From assembly GCA_046296655.1 (NCBI GenBank), contig JBKBLE010000035.1, positions 1-18,478 on the forward strand: a DNA stretch of 18,478 nt, given 5' to 3'. Below are positions 13,561 to 18,478 of the stretch, piece by piece. Under the pieces are notes generated by a model. It was not told the DNA's origin. It did no database searches and worked only from the letters and a program-made list of their open reading frames with translations. The translations under genes were made by a program, and so were the position numbers. Within the stretch, counting starts at the first letter, position 1; the number at the start of each line of letters is the position of its first letter. The DNA is from Cloacibacterium sp046296655. Its GTDB lineage: Bacteria > Bacteroidota > Bacteroidia > Flavobacteriales > Weeksellaceae.

Positions 13561-13680
13561 GGTCAAAACTGGACATTTCTGGACAAGAAAAGACAAACAG
13601 AGACCAATTGGGATATTCTGAGTCATTGGCAGACTTTTAAAGACAAAAAAGGTCAAAAATAGTCAAATAAAGACATGTAA
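13561..13680 (+). repeat. Twelve pentamers at exact 10-bp spacing
   Basis: A unit starts at 13561 and every 10 bp up to 13671. The first five bases of the units are GGTCA, GGACA, GGACA, AGACA, AGACC, GGATA, AGTCA, AGACT, AGACA, GGTCA, AGTCA and AGACA, consensus RGWCA. The G at position 2 is kept in 12 of 12 units and the C at position 4 in 11 of 12. The other five bases vary freely but are often A-rich. The array stops 34 bp before the -7 box of the DUF6266-like gene. The exact helical phasing suggests protein binding on one face of the DNA. Confidence 0.92.
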
Positions 13681-13714
13681 CTATAAGTATATCAATGCTT
13701 TAAAAATTTGTTTC

Positions 13715-13722
13715 TACTTTTG
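13715..13722 (+). promoter_or_regulatory. -7 element of the DUF6266-like gene
   Basis: TACTTTTG fits TAnnTTTG, with the start codon 28 bases downstream. No TTTG is present 18-21 bases upstream; the phased array ends just above that position. Confidence 0.6.
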
Positions 13723-13750
13723 ACCTGTATAACAAATAAATATAAATGCC

Positions 13751-14392
13751 ATGGCAGAAATTAAAAAAGGAATCCTTGGTGGATTTTCCGGAAAAGTAGG
13801 CCCCGTAGTAGGAGCCAATTGGCGCGGTAAAGACATTATCCGCAGTACCCCAAAATCTTCTTCGAGACCGAAGACGGATAAGCAAATTTTGCAACAACTG
13901 AAGTTTAAAACTACTATCACGTTTTTGCACCCTTTGCGCAATATCCAAAATCGGTTTTTTGGAACAGATGCGGGAGCAAAGTCTAAGGTAAACTTAGCTG
14001 CTTCTTATTTCATTAACAATGCAATAGAAATAGTAGATGGTTTACCCGCAGTAATCTATAATAAAGTGCTCATTACTAGAGGAGACCTTACAGGTTTTCA
14101 AAATGTGGAAGCACAAGCTGCAACAGGTGGCGTGATAAATCTCACTTGGGAAGATAATGGATTACAAGGCAACGCTTTAGCCACCGACAAAGTAAGTGTT
14201 GTATGTTATTTTGAGGCGGTCTCTGCTTTTGAGATTTTTGAAGGTGTGGCGTTCCGCAGTGATGCAGAAGCCAGTATTACGCTCCACAGTTCCTATCAAG
14301 GTATGGAAGCGCAAGTCTACGCTTTTATCGCCAATGAAGCCGAAACACAAGCCTGTAACAGTGTCTATCTGGGTGCAGTAACCTTAGGGTAA
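13751..14392 (+). CDS. DUF6266-like protein of unknown function
   Basis: A 213-residue soluble protein that I place in the Bacteroidota family DUF6266 from its N-terminal pattern: KKGILGGFSGKVGPVVGANWRGKDIIRS (about residues 5-32), a glycine-rich block followed by WRGKDIIRS, and then the polar segment PKSSSRPKTDKQILQQLKFK. The middle keeps the family-like GAKSKVNLAASYFINNAI. The C-terminal half (about 100-213) looks all-beta: GGVINLTWEDN, DKVSVVCYFEA and MEAQVYAFIANEAETQACNSVYLG alternate polar and hydrophobic residues. There is no signal peptide or membrane segment. The function is unknown to me. The gene is transcribed alone, has its own terminator, and lies directly behind the twelve-unit phased array, which suggests tight regulation. 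Confidence 0.78.
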   Translation: MAEIKKGILGGFSGKVGPVVGANWRGKDIIRSTPKSSSRPKTDKQILQQLKFKTTITFLHPLRNIQNRFFGTDAGAKSKVNLAASYFINNAIEIVDGLPAVIYNKVLITRGDLTGFQNVEAQAATGGVINLTWEDNGLQGNALATDKVSVVCYFEAVSAFEIFEGVAFRSDAEASITLHSSYQGMEAQVYAFIANEAETQACNSVYLGAVTLG

Positions 14393-14393
14393 G

Positions 14394-14422
14394 AAAATCC
14401 ACTCGCATGAGTGGATTTTTTT
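14394..14422 (+). terminator. Terminator after the DUF6266-like gene
   Basis: An 11-bp perfect stem (14394-14404 with 14409-14419), loop GCAT and a T tract, two bases after the stop codon. Confidence 0.9.
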
Positions 14423-14455
14423 ATGTTGAGTTTTCTTTTGTTTTAAGTTTTTCCT

Positions 14456-14488
14456 TATTGGTGTTAAGATGGGTTTTTATTATATTTG
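14456..14488 (+). promoter_or_regulatory. Promoter of the restriction-modification gene
   Basis: TATTG at 14456-14460, a 20-base spacer and TATATTTG at 14481-14488 fit the consensus, with ATTG in place of TTTG. The predicted transcription start is near 14494, so the leader would be only about 14 nt. Confidence 0.6.
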
Positions 14489-14507
14489 ATGATTATTATG
14501 TAATCAT
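14489..14507. promoter_or_regulatory. Inverted repeat between promoter and start codon
   Basis: ATGATTA (14489-14495) and TAATCAT (14501-14507) are perfect 7-bp arms around TTATG. The element directly joins the -7 box on one side and the ATG on the other, the place expected for an autoregulatory operator or an RNA hairpin blocking translation start. Confidence 0.45.
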
Positions 14508-17477
14508 ATGTTTGATAAAGCTTATAACCAAGTAAAACAATTAGTAGAAGATTTCAAAGCAAGCGAAAGCCATTTTCTTTCAGCTACCTATTCGGAAGCA
14601 GAAGTAAGAAAAGATTTCATAGATAAGTTTTTTACCATTTTAGGCTGGGATGTAGACCATCATTTTCAGAAGAACCCTTTTCAGCAAGAAGTAAAAGTAG
14701 AAAAAGCACAAAGACAAGAAGGACATCAATCTCAAAAACGAGCAGATTATGCTTTTTCATTAGCTCCAGATTTTAAACGTACTCTTTTCTTTGTAGAAGC
14801 CAAAAAACCTTCACGTTTACTCAGACAAAATAAAGACGATTATTTTCAGACAGCAAAATACGGTTGGAACTCTCAAACTGGTATTTCTATCCTTACCGAT
14901 TTTCAGGAATTGGTGATTATAGACTGTAGATTTAAGCCAGATTTTGATACAATTCTCAAAAATGAGATTAAGTATTACCGATATGAAGATTATGCTAATG
15001 AAGATGTTTTCTCGGAAATATATTGGCTGTTTTCTCGTGAAGCAATAGTAGCAGGTAACCTTACCACTTTTATAGAGAGTTTGCCAAAACCTAAAGCTAA
15101 AGAAAAACAACTCAAATTATTTGGGGGTAAATATCAGAGCATAGACGAAAGTTTTCTAAATTACATAGATGACATTCGTTTACAAATGGCACAAGCTTTC
15201 CACGCCAATAATTCTGCTTTAGACCACTATGATTTAACAGAAGCTACGCAGAGAACCATAGACCGATTGGTGTTTATCAGATTTTTAGAAGATAAACAAA
15301 TAGAACCAGAGGATTTAATGCACAGCATCTCTACTGCAAATTATCCTTGGCAAAAGTTTATTGAAATATCCAAAAGACTAGATGCTAAGTATAACGGAGT
15401 AGTTTTTAAGGAGCATTTTATAGATAAAAAAACATTTTTAGGAGCAGATGAAGAACTTTTTAGAAGTATAGCAGCAGACCTAGACCATACCAATACCCCT
15501 TATGATTTCAATTATATTCCTATTCATATTTTAGGGAATATATACGAAAGGTTTTTAGGGAAATTTATCGTTATTGAAAATGGCAAAGCTTCTATAGAAT
15601 TGAAGCCCGAAGTAAGAAAAGCAGGCGGAGTTTTTTACACGCCCAAATACATCGTAGATTATATTGTAGAAAACACCGTAGGTAAACTTATTGTTGACAA
15701 AAAACCAAAAGAAATTGCTAAACTTACTTTTGCAGATATAGCCTGCGGCAGTGGAAGTTTCTTAATTGGCGTTTTTGATTATTTGCTAGATTATCACAAA
15801 AACTATTATAACGAACATACAGACGAAGCCGAAAAAGACGGCTGTAAATATGATGCTGAAAAAGGAGTCTGGACAATGAGCATCAACCAAAAAAAGCAAA
15901 TACTCATCAACAATGTCTATGGAGTAGATATAGATTTACAAGCTACCGAGGTAACACAAGTTTCTCTTTTCCTTAAATTGTTAGAAGACGAAACCATGGG
16001 TACTGTAGCAGAGCTGAACCAATTATTTGTGGCAGATAAAATATTACCCGATTTGTCTAACAATATAAAATGCGGAAACTCTCTTATAGGTACAGAAATA
16101 ATGGCAGATGTACTGGATTTTGGAAGAGAAGAAATGCGAAAACTTAATCCTTTTGATTTTGAAACCGCCTTCCCAAATGTTTTTAGAAAAGGGGGATTTG
16201 ATGCAATTGTAGGAAATCCGCCGTATTTTTCTTTAACTACCTTAGATTCTACGCAATTAAATTATTTTAAAAATAAATACAAAGTTTTTGATAAAGGAAC
16301 TGATATATATTGTGTTTTTTTTGAAAAATCTATGAATGTTTTAACAAAAAATGGAGTGGTAGCATTTATTACTTCTAATCAATGGTTACAAACCAATTAT
16401 GGAAGAGTATTTAGAAACTATATTTCAGCAATATTTAATCCATATTTACTCATTAATTTTGGTGGTATCAAGATATTTAAGGATGCTACGGTAGATAGTT
16501 CAATTCTTTTAATTGAAAAAAAACCATTCAAAAATAACTTAAATGGCTTTCATTATAAAAACGTCATTAATAATAAAGAACCAAATTTATCTAACCTTCT
16601 ATTTATTAAAGTAAATGTAAACAATGAAAAATGGGAAATAAATAATGAAGATTATATTTTACTTAAAAATAAAATTAAGAAAAATCAGATTCTAAAATAT
16701 TATGATTTAAACATAAATTATGGCATAAAAACTGGCTTTAATGAAGCCTTTATTATTGATGAAAGAAAAAGAAATGAATTGATAAGTAAAGATTCTAAAA
16801 ATGCAGAGATTATAAAGCCTATTCTAAGAGGAAGAGATACTCATAAATATTTTTATGAATGGAAAAATCTATTTTTAATTGTTTCTAAAAATGGAGTTAA
16901 TGTTGAAAGTGATTACCCTTCAATCTACGAACATTTTTTGAATTTTGGAGAAAAGATTAAAAAGAGAAGTGATCAAGGAGAACATTGGTGGAATCTGAGA
17001 GCATGCAGTTATTATAACTTATTTGAGGGTGAAAAAATAATTTATCCTGAAACAACTGTCAGACGCTCAGAATTTTGTTTTACAAATGAAGAAGTTTATT
17101 TAGATAAAACTTGTTTTATGATTACTGGTAGTGATTTAAAATTTCTCAATGGTGTATTATCTTCAAAATTAATGGAATGGTTCCTAGAAAGTGAGTTAAG
17201 ATTGCTAGGTAAAACAAGTATTCAATATTCTAAACAGTATATTGAAAAAGTTCCCATTCCCAAAATCACTTCTGAAAATCAACAATTGCATGATGATTTG
17301 GTGAAATTGGTAGAGCAAATGCTAAAAGCCAAAAAAGAAGAGCAAAACGCACAATCAGACCATGAGAAAAACCTCTATAAAAACCTTACAGAAAGTCTAG
17401 ATTATAAAATAAATAACCTTGTCTATAAACTCTATAATCTTACCCCAGAAGAAATAGACTTGGTAGAAAATTCATAA
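14508..17477 (+). CDS. Type IIG restriction-modification enzyme, Eco57I-like
   Basis: A 989-residue single-chain enzyme that both cuts DNA and methylates adenine (N6) at its target. The N-terminal nuclease domain shows a PD-(D/E)XK pattern: D80 in KRADYAF and E97-A-K99 in FFVEAKKPS. A helical linker (about 190-370) leads to the methyltransferase: motif X-like GGVFYTPKYIVDYIVENTVG (about 373-392), the SAM loop DIACGSGSF at 410-418, and the N6-adenine motif NPPY at 570-573. The C-terminal part (about 720-970) is a TaqI-like target recognition domain, with YGIKTGFNEAFIID, KPILRGRDTHKY and the closing IPKITSENQQLHDDLVKLVEQML coiled helix. All catalytic motifs are intact, and no separate R, M or S gene is needed. 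The part after NPPY up to about residue 910 is markedly more AT-rich than the rest. Confidence 0.93.
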   Translation: MFDKAYNQVKQLVEDFKASESHFLSATYSEAEVRKDFIDKFFTILGWDVDHHFQKNPFQQEVKVEKAQRQEGHQSQKRADYAFSLAPDFKRTLFFVEAKKPSRLLRQNKDDYFQTAKYGWNSQTGISILTDFQELVIIDCRFKPDFDTILKNEIKYYRYEDYANEDVFSEIYWLFSREAIVAGNLTTFIESLPKPKAKEKQLKLFGGKYQSIDESFLNYIDDIRLQMAQAFHANNSALDHYDLTEATQRTIDRLVFIRFLEDKQIEPEDLMHSISTANYPWQKFIEISKRLDAKYNGVVFKEHFIDKKTFLGADEELFRSIAADLDHTNTPYDFNYIPIHILGNIYERFLGKFIVIENGKASIELKPEVRKAGGVFYTPKYIVDYIVENTVGKLIVDKKPKEIAKLTFADIACGSGSFLIGVFDYLLDYHKNYYNEHTDEAEKDGCKYDAEKGVWTMSINQKKQILINNVYGVDIDLQATEVTQVSLFLKLLEDETMGTVAELNQLFVADKILPDLSNNIKCGNSLIGTEIMADVLDFGREEMRKLNPFDFETAFPNVFRKGGFDAIVGNPPYFSLTTLDSTQLNYFKNKYKVFDKGTDIYCVFFEKSMNVLTKNGVVAFITSNQWLQTNYGRVFRNYISAIFNPYLLINFGGIKIFKDATVDSSILLIEKKPFKNNLNGFHYKNVINNKEPNLSNLLFIKVNVNNEKWEINNEDYILLKNKIKKNQILKYYDLNINYGIKTGFNEAFIIDERKRNELISKDSKNAEIIKPILRGRDTHKYFYEWKNLFLIVSKNGVNVESDYPSIYEHFLNFGEKIKKRSDQGEHWWNLRACSYYNLFEGEKIIYPETTVRRSEFCFTNEEVYLDKTCFMITGSDLKFLNGVLSSKLMEWFLESELRLLGKTSIQYSKQYIEKVPIPKITSENQQLHDDLVKLVEQMLKAKKEEQNAQSDHEKNLYKNLTESLDYKINNLVYKLYNLTPEEIDLVENS

Positions 17478-17497
17478 AAACTAAAAAATTAATAACT

Positions 17498-17596
17498 ATG
17501 AGCTTAGATAACTTTTACAAACTTAGAAACGATTTCCTTATTGTAGGACTTACAGAAGAATGGGTGGTGGTTGAGCGGAGACAAAATCACGGGTAG
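17498..17596 (+). pseudogene. Truncated 5' gene remnant ending in repeats
   Basis: A 32-codon frame starts 20 bases after the restriction-modification gene. Its first 19 residues (MSLDNFYKLRNDFLIVGLT) look like a real protein start: a short helix and then a hydrophobic strand ending in GLT, as before a P-loop. From codon 20 on the frame enters repeat-type sequence (around 17567) and stops at 17594. I infer that a gene of an accessory operon was cut off by the repeat cluster. The original product is not identified. It could also be a chance frame. Confidence 0.4.
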
Positions 17597-17759
17597 GATG
17601 AGTGAAAATGTGCCTTCGACAAGCTCAGGCACCGATAGTAGTAGTAAATATAACACCGTGATTGAGCGGAGCCGAAATTACGGGTAGGATGAGTGAAAAT
17701 GTGCCTTCGACAGGCTCAGGCATCGGGAGTAACACGGTGGCTGAGCCTGTCGAAGCCAC
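17567..17759. repeat. Left palindrome array beside the GIY-YIG gene
   Basis: Five palindromes alternate in type: 17567-17590 (GTGGTT/AATCAC arms, decayed), 17611-17631 (TGCCT/AGGCA), 17658-17681 (GTGATT/AATTAC, core GAGCGGAGCCGA), 17702-17722 (TGCCT/AGGCA) and 17737-17759 (GTGGCT/AGCCAC). Spacers also repeat: GGGTAGGATGAGTGAAAATG occurs twice (17591 and 17682), giving a unit of about 91 bp. The array ends 22 bases before the GIY-YIG start codon. Confidence 0.88.
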
Positions 17760-17781
17760 GCAATAAAAAAAACTAAAAACC

Positions 17782-18072
17782 ATGAAAGGATATATGTATA
17801 TTTTAGAATGTGCAGATGGTTCTTATTATACTGGTAGTACTACAGATTTAGAGCTAAGACTGCAACAACATCAGTCGGGTGAAGGAGCTAACCATACCCG
17901 AAAAAGGTTGCCTGTGCGATTGGTCTATTACGAAGAATTTGACAGAATAGATGAAGCTTTTTATCGAGAAAAGCAGGTTCAGGGTTGGAGCAGGAGAAAG
18001 AAAGAGGCTTTGATAGAGAACAGAGCAAACGATTTACCTTTATTATCAAAAAATTATACGGATAAGGATTGA
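17782..18072 (+). CDS. GIY-YIG single-domain nuclease
   Basis: A 96-residue protein consisting of one GIY-YIG endonuclease domain (UPF0213/YhbQ-like). The motif pair is seen as YMYILEC (residues 4-10) and YYTGST (15-20), the catalytic arginine as R26 in LELRLQQH, and the metal-binding glutamate as E63 in AFYREKQVQGWSRRKKEAL. The HTRKRLPVRLVYYEE segment (38-52) is typical of this group. All catalytic residues are intact, so it is probably active; the DNA target is unknown. No DNA-recognition domain is fused. The gene is bracketed by palindromic repeat arrays, 22 bases upstream and 7 bases downstream, and no other gene lies between them. The C-terminus KNYTDKD ends just before the right array. 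Confidence 0.92.
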   Translation: MKGYMYILECADGSYYTGSTTDLELRLQQHQSGEGANHTRKRLPVRLVYYEEFDRIDEAFYREKQVQGWSRRKKEALIENRANDLPLLSKNYTDKD

Positions 18073-18079
18073 TATATTG

Positions 18080-18305
18080 TGCCTTCGACAGGCTCAGGCA
18101 CCGAAAGTAACACGTTGATTGAGCTGAGTAGAAATCACAGGAATGAGAATAAGAATGTGCCTTCGACAAGCTCAGGCACCGAGAGTAGTAGTAAATATAA
18201 CACGGTGATTGAGCTTGTCGAAATCACAGGGATGAGAATAAGAATGTGCCTTCGACAGGCTCAGGCACCGAAAGCAACACGGTGATTGAGCTTGTCGAAA
18301 TCACC
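18080..18305. repeat. Right palindrome array beside the GIY-YIG gene
   Basis: Six palindromes alternate: TGCCT/AGGCA arms at 18080-18100, 18158-18178 and 18247-18267, and GTGATT/AATCAC-type arms at 18114-18138 (decayed core), 18205-18227 and 18281-18305. Spacers also repeat, for instance GAATGAGAATAAGAATG and GATGAGAATAAGAATG, and AGTAGTAGTAAATATAACAC is shared with the left array. The higher-order unit is about 80-90 bp. Confidence 0.9.
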
Positions 18306-18478
18306 GAGAGTAGTAATAATAAATCTTTCCTACAAATCCTTGAAAATCTGCTATTTCTTTCGTAAATTTAGGTATTCAATAAAATAAAAACTATATTGGT
18401 CTTTAGTCGCTCCTTAAAATAGCATCAACGCATTGACAATCAATAAAATAATTGTAATTTTTCTTGTTTTTCTTTGCA
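18306..18478. other. Right-edge non-coding stretch
   Basis: No gene is supported. The segment is AT-rich. A TAAATTTA at about 18364-18371 is a near match to the -7 consensus and could belong to a gene beyond the window, but no start codon follows inside the window. Confidence 0.4.

Noticed and set aside
13363..13656. Short frames on both strands between the repeats and the phased array
   Set aside because: They cover a palindrome, a hairpin and the phased array, and show no protein-like features.
13700..13948. Minus-strand frames over the start of the DUF6266-like gene
   Set aside because: Shadows of the plus-strand gene, which has promoter, family pattern and terminator.
18079..18285. Plus-strand 68-codon frame after the GIY-YIG gene
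   Set aside because: Lies entirely in the right palindrome array; its peptide is translated repeat (STSSGTE, RQAQAP).
17567..18305. CRISPR array
   Set aside because: Repeats are palindromes of two types, the spacers are themselves repeated, spacing is irregular and no cas gene is present.
10350..18305. RAYT (REP-associated tyrosine) transposase or insertion-sequence transposase
   Set aside because: I looked for one because of the repeats; no frame in the window shows a transposase motif, so mobilisation in cis is not supported.

Overview
The window reads as a low-GC chromosome segment from a member of the Bacteroidota, most likely Flavobacteriales and probably the Weeksellaceae (Chryseobacterium/Cloacibacterium side). 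The clues are repeated promoters of the TTTG-N18/20-TAnnTTTG type, weak Shine-Dalgarno sites, a 541-residue PruA of the Bacteroidota type, a short tail-less Ssb paralogue, a DUF6266-like protein, and many short palindromic repeats with a GAGC(C/T)TGTCGA core. No species can be named from the sequence alone.

Layout. The left part (1-10012) is mostly ordinary chromosome: an unrecognised 210-residue protein (minus), a small Ssb, a GNAT acetyltransferase, hisS, a YtxH-like envelope protein (minus), a SAM-dependent methyltransferase, a possible ~65-nt transcript, a 5'-truncated FadL/OmpP1 porin remnant, pruA (minus), a Blc-type lipocalin lipoprotein, and a minus-strand run of dps, a small lipoprotein gene and an FAD-dependent oxidoreductase. 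Strong hairpin terminators, several of them bidirectional, separate most units.

The centre (10013-12136) holds an NhaC-family transporter. It is preceded by a good promoter and a compact RNA whose J2/3-P3-J3 core matches the S-box (SAM-I) riboswitch, but whose P2 is a simple hairpin and which has no P4. Related repeat copies lie on both sides of this unit.

The right part (12137-18478) is accessory. It starts with about 1.6 kb of non-coding DNA packed with repeats: a 172-bp exact duplication, 78-bp copies, an 82-nt near-complete hairpin, and many palindromes whose arms co-vary. Then comes a striking array of twelve pentamers (RGWCA) at exactly 10-bp spacing just upstream of a DUF6266-like gene. 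Next are a one-polypeptide Eco57I-like Type IIG restriction-modification enzyme, a short truncated gene remnant, and a GIY-YIG nuclease gene bracketed on both sides by arrays of the palindromic repeats.

How the parts may work together (inference). The pentamer array looks like a helically phased binding site for an unknown activator. A weaker array with the same core, inverted, sits upstream of the small Ssb. The palindromic repeats and the GIY-YIG nuclease may form a functional pair. The best candidates for undescribed biology are the phased arrays, the reduced SAM-type riboswitch, and the palindrome/GIY-YIG association.
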